A stretch of 64,000 nucleotides of DNA from DASQFI01 sp035633215 (GTDB taxonomy: Bacteria; Acidobacteriota; Vicinamibacteria; Vicinamibacterales; SCN-69-37), in assembly GCA_035633215.1 (NCBI GenBank), contig DASQFI010000016.1, positions 1 to 64,000 on the forward strand. The letters run 5' to 3'. A program made the position numbers and the translations under genes. Under the pieces are notes generated by a model. That model did not search any database. It was not told where the DNA came from and saw nothing but the letters and a program-made list of their open reading frames with translations. Each line of letters starts with the position of its first letter. Positions within the stretch are counted from its first letter, which is position 1. Shown in pieces: positions 7,620 through 16,840 of this stretch.

Positions 7620-10091
7620 TCAGTACTCCACGAGCTTTCGCGCCGCGTGCTCAATTTCGGCCTCACTGGGCAGGAACGCCGCTTCGAGGGGCGGCGAGTA
7701 CGGGACTGGCGTGTCGAGGGCGCCGATGATGCGCACGGGCGCGTCGAGCCATTCGAAGACCGACTCCTGAATCACGGCGGCCAGCGACTCGCCGATGCCG
7801 CCGGTTCGGGAATCTTCGTGGACGATCAGCACTCTGCCGGTGCGGCGCGCAAGGCTGAGCACCGCGCCGCGATCGAGCGGCGCGAGCCAGCGCAAATCGA
7901 GCACGCTGGCGTCGATCCCGGAGTCGTGCAGCCGATCGGCCACGCGCAACGCCGAGGGGACGTACGCGCCATAAGAGATGATGGCCAGGTCGTCGCCAGT
8001 CCGGCGCAGCGCGGCACGGCCGACGGGAAGCGGCGCGGGCGCCGTGGATTCGACGGCCTGCCGGATGCGCGGATCGCGATAGAGCGCGATGTGCTCGTAG
8101 TAGAGAACCGGATCCGGATCCGCGACGGCCGATGCCATGAGCGCGCGAGCGTCGAACGGTGTGGACGGGACGACGATCTTGAGCCCGGGTGTCCGATAGA
8201 ACCAGGGCTCGGTGTTCTGCGAATGGTACGGGCCGGCGTGGCGCAGGCCGCCCCACGGCATGCGCACGACCATCGGCACCGATCCGCCCCACCGGTATCG
8301 GATCTTGGCCGCGTTGTTGACGAGCTGGTTGAAGCCGGTCGCGACGAAGTCGTTGAACTGCATCTCGCCAATCGGCCGCAGCCCGGCCAGCGCCGCGCCG
8401 ACGCACGCGCCGAGCACGGCGCCTTCGGCCAGCGGGGAGTTCAGAATGCGGTCACCATATTTCTCGAGGAGCGGGCGGAGGAGCAGGAACGCGTTGCCAT
8501 ACTTCCCGCCGACATCCTGGCCGAATACGAACGCGCGCGGATCGGCCGCGAGCGCGTCGCCCACGCCGAGCATGACCGCTTCGAGAAACGTCATGCCCTT
8601 GCGGTCGAACGGCGGCGCCTGTTCGACAGTCAGCGGCTCGGCGGTCGTCGCCGCGGCGGCCGTATCGTCGCGATCGAGCACCTCGACGCGCCCGCGCGCG
8701 ACGGGATCGTCGGCGATGACGCCCGACGTGACCGTCGCCGGATCCGGCCACGCCAGTCCGATCACGGCTTGCGCCTCGGCTTCCACCTGCGCCTCGGCGT
8801 CCTGTTTCATCTGATCGAGATCGCCGGGCTTGATCAGCGCGAGGTTTTTCAGCCGGACGGCATAGACCGCGATCGGGTCGCGCGCGGCCCAGTACTTGTA
8901 GAGATCGGGATCGGCGTATCCCTGCGGCGTGAGCGGCGGGTACTCCCAGGACGGCTGCGGATCCTTCCCGAGGTAGAGCATGTCGTCGTGATGGGCGTGC
9001 CCGCACATCCGCATCGCAACGAGCTCGAGGAGCGCCGGACCACGGCCCGCCCGCGCGCGCTCAGCCGCCCACGTGAACGCGGCGGCAATCGCTTCGGGAT
9101 CGGTGCCGTCGAGCGTGACCCCGGGAATGCCGTACCCGACCGCTTTGTCGGCGAACACGCGCACCGCGGACTGCTCGGGGACGGGTGTCGAGAGCGCCGT
9201 CTGGTTGTTCTGCAGACAGAAAATGACCGGCAGCCGACGCGCGGCGCACATGTTGATCGCCTCGTGCCACTCGCCGAGCGACGACCCGCCCTCGCCGATG
9301 AACGACACCGCGACTTGCTCGGCGTGTGTGAGCGAGAAGGCGAGACCCATGCCGGCGATCGTCAGGCTGCTGATCGATAGCGGCGCCGTCGCCGGCACGA
9401 TCCCCCAATCGAAGTCGCCGATGTGAAGATCGCGCCCGTCCATCGGCGGACCGGCCTTGCCCATCTGGGCGTTCAGCACCATCCGGATCGTCGCCGGCTC
9501 CGGCCGCATGCCGAGCGCCGCGCCGACGTCGCGGATGATCGGACCGATGACGTCTCCCCGCCACGATCCGTCGTCGCCGCGCCAGCGGGCGCCGCGACGC
9601 AGCCGGATGACGGCGGCATAGATCGCTTCCTGCCCGAGCGACCGGAAGCCTTTTCCCTGGAACGGCGTGCCCTCGAACCGGACTTCGGATCCGGAAAAGA
9701 ACTGCTTGAGCCGCGTATCGAGCGCGCGGGTGAGCAGCATGCCGCGCAGGATCTCGATCCGTTCGTCCTTCGTCAGGCTCAACGCGATCGCCTCGCGCCG
9801 CAGGAATCCGTCGCACGCGTCGACGAGCGCATCCACGCCGCGTGTCAGCCGGTCGCGGACGTGCACGCCTGGCGTCGCCTCGACGTCGACCACCTTCGCG
9901 GTGGTGTTCAGGAAGACCGACGACTCGCGAAGCGCGGCGCTGCGAATCGCCTCGGCCACCGGCGCCCGGAGATCTTCGATGGCTTTGTCCGACGCCGGCG
10001 GAGCTTTGACGACCTGATCGAAGGCCGTGGCGGCCAGTTCGAGCGCGAACGGCGCCTGCTCGGCCACGAACGCGAGGAAGCGTTCACGCAT
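7620..10091 (-). CDS. Fused 2-oxoacid dehydrogenase E1 (alpha and beta in one chain)
   Basis: The TPP-dependent E1 part of a pyruvate/branched-chain 2-oxoacid dehydrogenase complex decarboxylates the oxoacid and acylates the E2 lipoyl group. In 823 residues it has an N-terminal extension (1-115) without known motif; an alpha domain (about 115-445) with the TPP motif GEGGSSLGEWHEAI...LQNNQ (about 266-297) and HAHHDD; a charged linker; then a beta domain (about 495-823) with FGQDVGGKYGNAF, EMQFNDF and MPWGG. The canonical GDG of the TPP motif is GEG here. No E2 or E3 gene is adjacent. The start overlaps the stop of the upstream membrane-protein gene (TGATG). Substrate class cannot be set from sequence. 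Confidence 0.88.
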   Translation of the reverse strand: MRERFLAFVAEQAPFALELAATAFDQVVKAPPASDKAIEDLRAPVAEAIRSAALRESSVFLNTTAKVVDVEATPGVHVRDRLTRGVDALVDACDGFLRREAIALSLTKDERIEILRGMLLTRALDTRLKQFFSGSEVRFEGTPFQGKGFRSLGQEAIYAAVIRLRRGARWRGDDGSWRGDVIGPIIRDVGAALGMRPEPATIRMVLNAQMGKAGPPMDGRDLHIGDFDWGIVPATAPLSISSLTIAGMGLAFSLTHAEQVAVSFIGEGGSSLGEWHEAINMCAARRLPVIFCLQNNQTALSTPVPEQSAVRVFADKAVGYGIPGVTLDGTDPEAIAAAFTWAAERARAGRGPALLELVAMRMCGHAHHDDMLYLGKDPQPSWEYPPLTPQGYADPDLYKYWAARDPIAVYAVRLKNLALIKPGDLDQMKQDAEAQVEAEAQAVIGLAWPDPATVTSGVIADDPVARGRVEVLDRDDTAAAATTAEPLTVEQAPPFDRKGMTFLEAVMLGVGDALAADPRAFVFGQDVGGKYGNAFLLLRPLLEKYGDRILNSPLAEGAVLGACVGAALAGLRPIGEMQFNDFVATGFNQLVNNAAKIRYRWGGSVPMVVRMPWGGLRHAGPYHSQNTEPWFYRTPGLKIVVPSTPFDARALMASAVADPDPVLYYEHIALYRDPRIRQAVESTAPAPLPVGRAALRRTGDDLAIISYGAYVPSALRVADRLHDSGIDASVLDLRWLAPLDRGAVLSLARRTGRVLIVHEDSRTGGIGESLAAVIQESVFEWLDAPVRIIGALDTPVPYSPPLEAAFLPSEAEIEHAARKLVEY

Positions 10092-10831
10092 CAGTCGGAC
10101 ACGGCGACTTCACCCGGCAGGATGGGACGCGTACGTGGGAGCAGCCCGCGCCGGGCGAGATTCCCAGCATAAATGAGGATGCCCCAGAAAACCGCCAGCT
10201 TCACGACGTCAAATGGCCGGCCAAGTGGAAGCGCCTTCCAGAGAAACCAGAGGACCGGCTGCGCGATACACACGGCCCAGACCGACCCGTAGAAGTATCG
10301 GCGCTCGTGCCCTTCGCCTTTCGTCGAGGCCTTCACGCGCGGCAGCCAGCCGGCCGCGCCCAGCAGCCACATCGTCCCCGCGATCGGCAGGTACCCGACG
10401 TCGTAGATCTGCCGCATACGCCAGGCGCCGTTCACGATCGCGTCGATCAGCCCGATGGAGTTGAGAAGCGCATAGCTCACGACCTCGCTCCACGCGAACG
10501 TGTAGCAGATGCGTCGATACAGCGGGTTCGGCCGATCCTCGCTGAACCTCAGGATGTACGGGGCGGGCTCCACGCCCGGCAGCTGACCCCGCCACCCGGC
10601 GATGGCCGTGCCGATGAGCACGACGGCCAGCCACACCATGACGGCACGGTTCGGTCCGTGGGCAAACAAGGTGAAGGTGACGGGACCGGGAGATATGAAG
10701 AAGACCCAGATCCAGATCGGCCAGTGCGCCAGCCGATAGCTCAGCTTGTTCCGGGTCCGCAGGACGCGATCGCGAGAGAGCTCGATCCGTTCGGCATGGC
10801 CGTGCTGGTATTGATAGGAGGGAGGCAACAT
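10091..10831 (-). CDS. Polytopic membrane protein of unknown function
   Basis: I do not recognise the family. From the ATG at 10831 the protein has 246 residues with about six hydrophobic segments, among them PIWIWVFFISPGPVTFTLF, AVMVWLAVVLIGTAIAGW, LPIAGTMWLLGAAGWLP and VVKLAVFWGILIYAG. Loops are rich in Arg and Tyr. The frame is open further upstream, but that stretch is the GGTACG repeat element, so the first Met after it is preferred, although no ribosome site is evident. Its stop overlaps the E1 start (TGATG), so the two genes are probably co-expressed. Confidence 0.6.
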   Translation of the reverse strand: MLPPSYQYQHGHAERIELSRDRVLRTRNKLSYRLAHWPIWIWVFFISPGPVTFTLFAHGPNRAVMVWLAVVLIGTAIAGWRGQLPGVEPAPYILRFSEDRPNPLYRRICYTFAWSEVVSYALLNSIGLIDAIVNGAWRMRQIYDVGYLPIAGTMWLLGAAGWLPRVKASTKGEGHERRYFYGSVWAVCIAQPVLWFLWKALPLGRPFDVVKLAVFWGILIYAGNLARRGLLPRTRPILPGEVAVSD

Positions 10832-10888
10832 GAACGAAGAAAACACGACATTGTACGAGAATCCGGAGCTCCCCAAGAGGTTCGAAGA

Positions 10889-11023
10889 GCGCTTGTCGGT
10901 ACGAGAGGTACGGCGGGTCCGTGGAACAAACTGACGCTGGCCATCATTGCTTTCAATAAGGAAAAGGATGACCAGCGTCAGAACGTTCCTTGGACCTGCC
11001 GTACCTGTCGTACCGACAAGCGC
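10889..11023. repeat. GGTACG palindromic element, copy 1
   Basis: The left arm begins GCGCTTGTCGGTACGAG and carries nonamers GGTACGAGA, GGTACGGCG, GGTCCGTGG. The reverse complement of the right arm reads GGTACGACA, GGTACGGCA, GGTCCAAGG. Both arms continue with TGACGCTGG-CCATC / TGACGCTGG-TCATC around a loop TTTCAATAAGGAAA. Copy 2 at 58500-58640 is the same element in the opposite orientation. Downstream to 11096 there is a further short run of CCGGAACC-like units and no gene. Confidence 0.85.
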
Positions 11024-11096
11024 CTTGGCGTGTCCAGATGTTCCCAGGTTTCCAGTCTTTACCGTACCTCGGAACTCCGGAACCCCGGAACCTGCT

Positions 11097-12133
11097 CTAT
11101 CGATCCGGCTTTGACAGCCTCTTGAGACCCCCCGCGAGCTCCACGAGCTCCACGAAGCCATCTTGATCGGCGCCCAGCACCCCCGCGCGCGATCGGAACG
11201 TACGGACATGTGAGATGAGATTGGCCCACTGCTCGCGCGTGGCTTTGTCATCGCGCAGGAGCAATCCAAACTCGGCGACGACCGCGGCGAACGGCACATG
11301 CGCGGCTGTTCCGCCCGCCCGCGCGACGTGCTGCATCAGCGAGCTCTCGGACTCGGCGGGCTGTTTGTAGCGAATCTTGACGGTCGCCAGCTCCGAGGCG
11401 CTCGCGCCGACCGGCGTCCGCCCGTTCTGGTACTTCAAGGGATCGACCGTTGCCCGGCCGTCCGGGCCAGCCACATCGCGCGGGAGGGCCACGCCATCCG
11501 GCACGATCTCGTAGAGCACGGTCACGGTGTGGCCCGCGCCGAGCTCGCCGCCGTCCTTCTTGTCGTCGTTGAAGTCCTGGTGCTGAAGGAGGCGGTTCTC
11601 GTAGCCGATCAGGTTCCAGGCCTTGACGGCCGCCGGGTTGAACTCCACCTGGAACTTCACGTCCTTGGCGACGGTCTCGAGCGTCGCGCCGCCCTCGCGG
11701 ACGAGCACGCGCCGCGCTTCGTGCAGCGAATCCAGGTAGGCGTAGTGACCGTTCCCCTTGTCGGCCAGCATCTCCATCGTCGAGTCCTTCAAATTGCCGG
11801 TGCCGACGCCGAGGACCGACAGGAAGATGCCCGACTGCTTTTTCTCTTCGATGAGACGCACGAGATCGCCCTGACCGACCACCCCGACGTTGAAGTCTCC
11901 GTCGGTCGCGAGGATGACGCGGTTGATGCCATGCTGGATTGCTCGAGCGTCAACGTGACGCCGGGAAGCGCTCTGTTCGATGCGTCGGTCACCGTGCCTT
12001 CGATGACGACGTCTGAGGATTGCGAAGCGGGCGCACCTGCCTGGCCGTGTGGCGAGGCGATGACGAGCACCCACCCGAGGAGTCCGACAGCGCACACTCG
12101 CGGCCGGCTCGACATTGGGGACCTCCCTCTCAT
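11097..12133 (-). pseudogene. YfbK-type VWA/DUF3520 protein, internally deleted and out of frame
   Basis: The 5' part encodes a signal peptide (VGLLGWVLVIASPHGQAG) and a carboxypeptidase-regulatory-like strand (VIEGTVTDASNRALPGVTL). The 3' part, in another frame, encodes the second half of a von Willebrand A domain (GINRVILATDGDFNVGVVG, FLSVLGVGTGNLKDSTMEML) and a DUF3520-like C-terminus ending at 11097. The halves meet near 11940. The VWA MIDAS motif (DxSxS) and the rest of the middle, perhaps some 300 codons by comparison with the family, are missing. So the gene looks inactivated by a deletion with a frame change. An assembly collapse is the alternative. Confidence 0.75.
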
Positions 12134-12198
12134 CTGGACGATCAGCCCCAGGGTGAGTAGTTAGACACCTCACCGGGCGGGAAAGTCTGCGGGCGATC

Positions 12199-14556
12199 CT
12201 ATTTGCTCGCTTTTCGCTTCGGCTTTGCCGTGGGCGGCGCGGTCCACGGGTCTTCCGGCCAGGGATGTTTGGGGTAGCGCGCGCGCAGCTCCTTGCGCAC
12301 CTCGACGTAGCCGCGGGTCCAGAAGCTGCGGAGATCGCTCGTCACCTGCACCGGTCGGCCGTTCGGCGCAAGCAGCTCGAACGTCACCGGCGTGCGCGCC
12401 GGTCCGATGCGCGGCGTCTCCGCGAGACCAAAAAGTTCCTGAAGCTTGACGGCCGCCACGACCTGATCGTCGTTCCGGTACTCGAGGCGAACGTCGCGAC
12501 CGCTCGGCACCTGGATCGTCGGCGGCGCATGACGACCGAGCTTCTTGCGGACGTCGTCCGGCAAATGACGATCGAGATCGATGTCGCTCAGCCGGCTGAC
12601 GCCGTTCGACGCCGCTCGCACCAGATCGTCGAAGGTCGTCACCACACCAGCGACACGAAGCCGGCGGATCAGCTCGGCGTCCGCTTCTGACGGGCCCCGG
12701 CGGACGTACGCGTCCGCGATCAATCGAGCGGCGATCTCCGGATCGGGGACCACCGGATGTTCCTCCAGCACGAGGTCGTAGTAGCGCGTCGATCGAGTCG
12801 CTTTCACGGTGCCGGTGGACTCGTCCAGCGAATGGCGAATCTCCGGAGAGCCGGCCGGCAGCCATTCGCGTTCGATCTGCGTGGCCAGGCGAATCAGGGC
12901 CTCTGCCGCGGCCTCCGGGTTCCTGCGGACCGGAGACGGGCCGCCGGTCGTCGAGACGTCCACGGCGACCACGAATTCCGCGTCGTGCACGCCGCTCTCC
13001 TTGGCCAGTCGCGCGCCGGTTCCCGAGGACATGACGAAGCGATCGGCCCGTGGCGCCCGGCGTCTGGCCACGCGATCGGGATACGCGGCGAGGACCGCGC
13101 GTCGAAAGTCCGCCTCGGAGATCGCGGAGGCGACCTTGCCGCGCACGCGCCGGAACAGGTCGCGAAGGTCGCGAGCCACGCGCATCACGTGCGGCGGGAG
13201 GCGTTCCTCGCGGTCCACCGAGGAGAGCAGATCACACGTCGTCGCGCCGTGCCGCGGCGACGCCGCGTGGCGATCGGCCAGCAGCGCGCAGGCTCGCGCG
13301 GCCTCCGGCGCGCCGTCGGCCGCAATGAGGAATCGGCTCAGACGCGGATGCAGCGGGAGCCGGTTGAGATCGCGGCCGATGGGAGTCAGCGTGCCGGCCG
13401 CGTCGATCGCGTCCAACCGTCGAAGCAGATCGACGGCCGCCTGAAGCGCGACGGCCGGCGGCGGCTCGTACCAGTCGAACGTGAGTGGATCCGCGCCCGA
13501 CGCCAGGACTTCGAGCACCGTCGACGTGAGATCCACGCGCGCAATCTCGGGCTCGCGGGTTGGCCTGAGGCGATCTCGCTTCTCCCACAAGCGCACCACG
13601 CGGCCCGCCTGCGTCCGCCCCGCGCGGCCGGCGCGCTGATCGGCGCAGTCCTGCGGAATGCGCTCGGTATCCAGGCTATCGATCGCGCGGTCGGCGTCGT
13701 ATCGCGCGACCTTGTGATACCCGCTGTCCACGACCGCGACAACGTCAGGAACCGTGAGGGTCGTCTCCGCGATGTTCGTTGCCAGAATCACGCGACGGTC
13801 GGTCGACGGCTTGATCGCGGCATCCTGCTCGTCGGCATCGAGCGAACCGTGGAGCGGCAGCACCAGGAACCCGCCCGCGGCGCGAGCCCGCTCGAGGTTC
13901 GCCATCGCCCGACGAATCTCCGGCGCGCCCGGAAGAAAGCACAACACCGCTCCGGGTGACGATGGCAGCGCTTCGGCCGCAGCCTTCTCGACTGCCACTC
14001 CAGGCCGGTACGTGATCTCGACGGGATAGGTCCGCCCCGGCACGTCGACCACGGGACAGCCGTTTAGAAACGCCGCGACGCGTGCCGAGTCGAGCGTCGC
14101 CGACATGACGACAATCCGCAGGTCGTCGCGCGCGAGCCAAGCCTGGCGCGCGAGCGCCAACCCGAGGTCGGCGTGGATGCTGCGTTCGTGAAACTCGTCG
14201 AGGACGATCGTGCGAAACGACGCAAGCAGCGGATCCTGCTGGAACCGGGCGGTGAGAATGCCTTCGGTCGCGACGAGCAGCCGCGTATCTGCGGAGAATT
14301 GGCGCTCGAACCGGACGTGCCACCCGACCTCGCGACCCACGGTCCAGCCCTGCTCGGCCGCGATTCTGCGCGCAATCGCGCGCGCCGCGACGCGGCGCGG
14401 CTGAAGCAGGATCACCGGCCCATCGGCCGCCAGTACCGGCGGCACCCGCGTCGTCTTGCCGGCGCCGGGCGCCGCGGTCACGACGACGGCGCGGCGCTCG
14501 CGGACGCGCGCGAGGATGTCGTTCAGGTACGGGTCGATGGGGAGAGGCTCGGGCAT
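12199..14556 (-). CDS. hrpB: ATP-dependent helicase HrpB
   Basis: A DEAH-box superfamily 2 helicase of 785 residues, the usual HrpB length. Walker A is APGAGKTT (29-36), motif II is DEFH (120-123), motif III is MSATLD, and motifs V/VI appear as ATNIAETTLTV and QRAGRAGRTQAGRVVRLW. The HrpB-specific C-terminal domain follows, ending with a basic tail KPKRKASK. The ATG at 14556 is 30 bp from the divergent dus start; the open frame extending upstream overlaps dus and is rejected. The biological role of HrpB is poorly known; RNA binding is likely. Confidence 0.93.
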   Translation of the reverse strand: MPEPLPIDPYLNDILARVRERRAVVVTAAPGAGKTTRVPPVLAADGPVILLQPRRVAARAIARRIAAEQGWTVGREVGWHVRFERQFSADTRLLVATEGILTARFQQDPLLASFRTIVLDEFHERSIHADLGLALARQAWLARDDLRIVVMSATLDSARVAAFLNGCPVVDVPGRTYPVEITYRPGVAVEKAAAEALPSSPGAVLCFLPGAPEIRRAMANLERARAAGGFLVLPLHGSLDADEQDAAIKPSTDRRVILATNIAETTLTVPDVVAVVDSGYHKVARYDADRAIDSLDTERIPQDCADQRAGRAGRTQAGRVVRLWEKRDRLRPTREPEIARVDLTSTVLEVLASGADPLTFDWYEPPPAVALQAAVDLLRRLDAIDAAGTLTPIGRDLNRLPLHPRLSRFLIAADGAPEAARACALLADRHAASPRHGATTCDLLSSVDREERLPPHVMRVARDLRDLFRRVRGKVASAISEADFRRAVLAAYPDRVARRRAPRADRFVMSSGTGARLAKESGVHDAEFVVAVDVSTTGGPSPVRRNPEAAAEALIRLATQIEREWLPAGSPEIRHSLDESTGTVKATRSTRYYDLVLEEHPVVPDPEIAARLIADAYVRRGPSEADAELIRRLRVAGVVTTFDDLVRAASNGVSRLSDIDLDRHLPDDVRKKLGRHAPPTIQVPSGRDVRLEYRNDDQVVAAVKLQELFGLAETPRIGPARTPVTFELLAPNGRPVQVTSDLRSFWTRGYVEVRKELRARYPKHPWPEDPWTAPPTAKPKRKASK

Positions 14557-14586
14557 CGTGTGTGCGGACGTAGGGCGCACAGTACT

Positions 14587-15696
14587 ATGAGCCAGATGTC
14601 CTTCGCGGAAACTCTGCGCGGCGCGGTCGTGATGGCGCCGATGACCAAGGGTTCGAACCTGCCGTACCGCCGGTTGTGCGTCGAGCTGGGCGCGACGGTG
14701 CTGGTGAGCGAGATGGTGGTCGCGCGCCGGCTGAAACAGCGGCGCCGCGGCGAGTTCGCGCTCATCAGGCGGGCCGCCGAGGAGCCTTGTTTCGGCGTGC
14801 AGCTTGCCGGAAATCGTCCCGACGAAATGGCATGGGCCGCCTCGCTCGTCGCCGCGCGCGGTGCGGATTTCGTCGACTTGAATCTGGGCTGCCCCATCGA
14901 CCACTTCACGCGCAAAGGTCTCGGTGCGGCCCTCGCGCGCCAGCCGAACCGCGTCAGGCGCGTCGTGGAGGCGATGCGCGCGGCGGTGTCTGTGCCGGTA
15001 AGCGTGAAGATCAGGTTGGGGTGGAGTGCGGACCGCCGCAACTACATGGAGGTGGCGCGCGCAGCCGTGGAGGCGGGCGCCGCCGCGATCACCGTGCACG
15101 CCCGCACCCGCGAAGCGCGGTATCGGCACCCTGCTGACTGGGACGCGATTGCCGAGATCGCGTCAGCCGTCCCGGTCCCGGTGGTTGGCAACGGCGACCT
15201 GCTCTTCGGCCACGAGATCCACGAGCGGCTGTCCGCCTCGGGATGCGCGGGCGTCATGGTCGCGCGGGGTGCGCTCATCAAACCGTGGATCTTCAAGGAA
15301 ACGCGCGACGGGTACTGGGACATCACGGCCGAGGAGCGGCTCGCGATCTACAGGCGCTACGTCGAGCTGGCGCGGGCGCACTGGTCGGCGCCAGATGGCG
15401 AACCGCTGGACGAGTACGGACGCACGCGGCTGCGTGAGTTCCTGCGCTGGCACGCCGGATTCTGGTGCCGCTACGCGCCGAGACGGCCAGACGGCACCTG
15501 GCCATCGATGCAGCAGCGCGAATCCGCGTTCGTGCCCCGGAGCGATCTCGAAGCGCTGCTCGCCCGCACGGACGATGCGGCGCTCGACTATGTGACGGAT
15601 CAGCTGCTCGACCTTGGAGACTGCGCGTCACCGCCGGAACCGGCGGCTCAAGAGTCACGACAGGACTCGCCCGCCGAGGTCGTCGAAGCCGGCTAA
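14587..15696 (+). CDS. dus: tRNA-dihydrouridine synthase
   Basis: This FMN-dependent enzyme reduces uridine to dihydrouridine in the D-loop of tRNA. It has 369 residues with a TIM barrel beginning GAVVMAPMTKGSN (FMN phosphate region), catalytic Cys102 in LNLGCPIDHFTRKGLG, the VKIRLGW strand, HART (HARTREARY), and the FMN-binding GNGDL and VARGALIKPWIF. The C-terminal helical tRNA-binding domain is longer than in bacterial DusB and recalls DusC/Dus1-like proteins. The ATG at 14587 is chosen; a second ATG three codons on is equally possible. It is divergent from hrpB and overlaps the convergent AraC gene by four bases. Confidence 0.9.
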   Translation: MSQMSFAETLRGAVVMAPMTKGSNLPYRRLCVELGATVLVSEMVVARRLKQRRRGEFALIRRAAEEPCFGVQLAGNRPDEMAWAASLVAARGADFVDLNLGCPIDHFTRKGLGAALARQPNRVRRVVEAMRAAVSVPVSVKIRLGWSADRRNYMEVARAAVEAGAAAITVHARTREARYRHPADWDAIAEIASAVPVPVVGNGDLLFGHEIHERLSASGCAGVMVARGALIKPWIFKETRDGYWDITAEERLAIYRRYVELARAHWSAPDGEPLDEYGRTRLREFLRWHAGFWCRYAPRRPDGTWPSMQQRESAFVPRSDLEALLARTDDAALDYVTDQLLDLGDCASPPEPAAQESRQDSPAEVVEAG

Positions 15697-16517
15697 TCCC
15701 GTCTCAACGCGCTGAACACGGCCGCGAGACTCTCCTCGCCGACGTGCCACGCGCCAGGCGATTCGCCGACGAACGTCTTGAAGTCGCGGATGAAGTGCGC
15801 CTGGTCGTAGAAGCCGTGCTCGGCCGCGCGCGCGGCCCAGGTGGTCGCGTTCGTTTCCTGCCGGATCCCGCGAAGGACTTCCTGGAACCTGACGACACGG
15901 AGAAAGAACTTCGGCGACAGGCCGACGCGCTCGTCGAACAGTCGCTCCACCTGTCGTGCGCTCAGGCCGAGGGCCCCGGCGAGATCGGAGACCTGGACGA
16001 GGCCTTTGCGGCCGGTCGCGATGGCGACGGCGGCCGCGGTCGCGCCCGCGATGCGCGGCTGCGCGGCCGCCGCCTGAACCTCGAGCGCGCCGGCGAGCGC
16101 CGCGATCATCTCTTCCCCGCTCTCGCGTCCCGCGACGTCGTCGCGCAAGCGCCGCGCGAGCGGGCGATGCACGTCTCTCAGATCGACGATCGCGTCGGTG
16201 ACGTCACGCTGTGGCACACCGAACAGCGCGTAGGCGGCGTGCGGCCGCAGGTGCGCGCCGACGAGGCGCGCGTGCCCGCGCGGCCGGAGCCGGACGGCGC
16301 GCGTCAGTTGACCGGCAAACAGCACGCGATCCTGGACGTGCGCCTTGCCGGCCTCGTCGAGCTGGGCGAACGGATCGCCGCCGTGGACGATAATCTCGGT
16401 GCGGCCGTCGGGCGGGATCGGCTCGGCCGCGATCGTCTCGGCCGGCCCCTCGAGCCACCAGAGCCGCTCGACGAACGGCCGCAGCGCCGGCGAGACGTCG
16501 AATTCCCGGTAGATCAC
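15693..16517 (-). CDS. AraC-family transcription regulator
   Basis: A 274-residue regulator. The N-terminal sensing domain (1-150) resembles the DUF6597/AraC N-terminal type (PFVERLWWLEGP... PPDGRTEIIVH). The C-terminal double helix-turn-helix includes VSDLAGALGLSARQVERLF and the signature GFYDQAHFIRDFKTFVGESPGAW. It is the last gene of a four-gene overlapping operon led by a membrane sensor kinase, and its start overlaps the preceding stop (ATGA). It may be the output of that module, although it lacks a receiver domain, so phosphotransfer would not be direct. Confidence 0.88.
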   Translation of the reverse strand: MIYREFDVSPALRPFVERLWWLEGPAETIAAEPIPPDGRTEIIVHGGDPFAQLDEAGKAHVQDRVLFAGQLTRAVRLRPRGHARLVGAHLRPHAAYALFGVPQRDVTDAIVDLRDVHRPLARRLRDDVAGRESGEEMIAALAGALEVQAAAAQPRIAGATAAAVAIATGRKGLVQVSDLAGALGLSARQVERLFDERVGLSPKFFLRVVRFQEVLRGIRQETNATTWAARAAEHGFYDQAHFIRDFKTFVGESPGAWHVGEESLAAVFSALRRD

Positions 16518-16840
16518 GCCAGGTGACGCCGAATCTCGCGGTTGATGTGATGGATCTGCCGGCGCAGGCCCTTCAGCGTGTCGTGGTCGTGCGCGGCAAG
16601 CGCTGCCTCCCGCTTGACCTTCAGCGCGCGGATCTTCGCCTTGAGCGCCGGTTTGTCGATGCCGACCGCGTCATGATGCTCGTGCGTCGGGATCCCGAGC
16701 GCCTGGCAGAGCGCCGGCAGCAGATGTTCCTTGTTCATCTGCGAAAAGCCCTGCACGGCGTCATGATTCTCGACGGTCTGCGCGATGTCGCGCAGCTCGG
16801 CGATCGTTTTCAGTTTCAGCTCGTGGTACGTGTAGGCCAT
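16514..16840 (-). CDS. Small Rho_N-like/SAP-like protein
   Basis: A 108-residue, charged, His-rich cytoplasmic protein. The first 50 residues (LKLKTIAELRDIAQTV, then QMNKEHLLPALCQALGI) resemble the helix-extended-helix of Rho N-terminal and SAP domains, which bind nucleic acid. The C-terminal 40 residues look like an amphipathic coiled coil (LKGLRRQIHHINREIRRHL). No catalytic motif is seen. It overlaps the CPBP gene upstream by 25 bp and the AraC gene downstream by four. The fold call is by resemblance only. Confidence 0.7.
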   Translation of the reverse strand: MAYTYHELKLKTIAELRDIAQTVENHDAVQGFSQMNKEHLLPALCQALGIPTHEHHDAVGIDKPALKAKIRALKVKREAALAAHDHDTLKGLRRQIHHINREIRRHLA

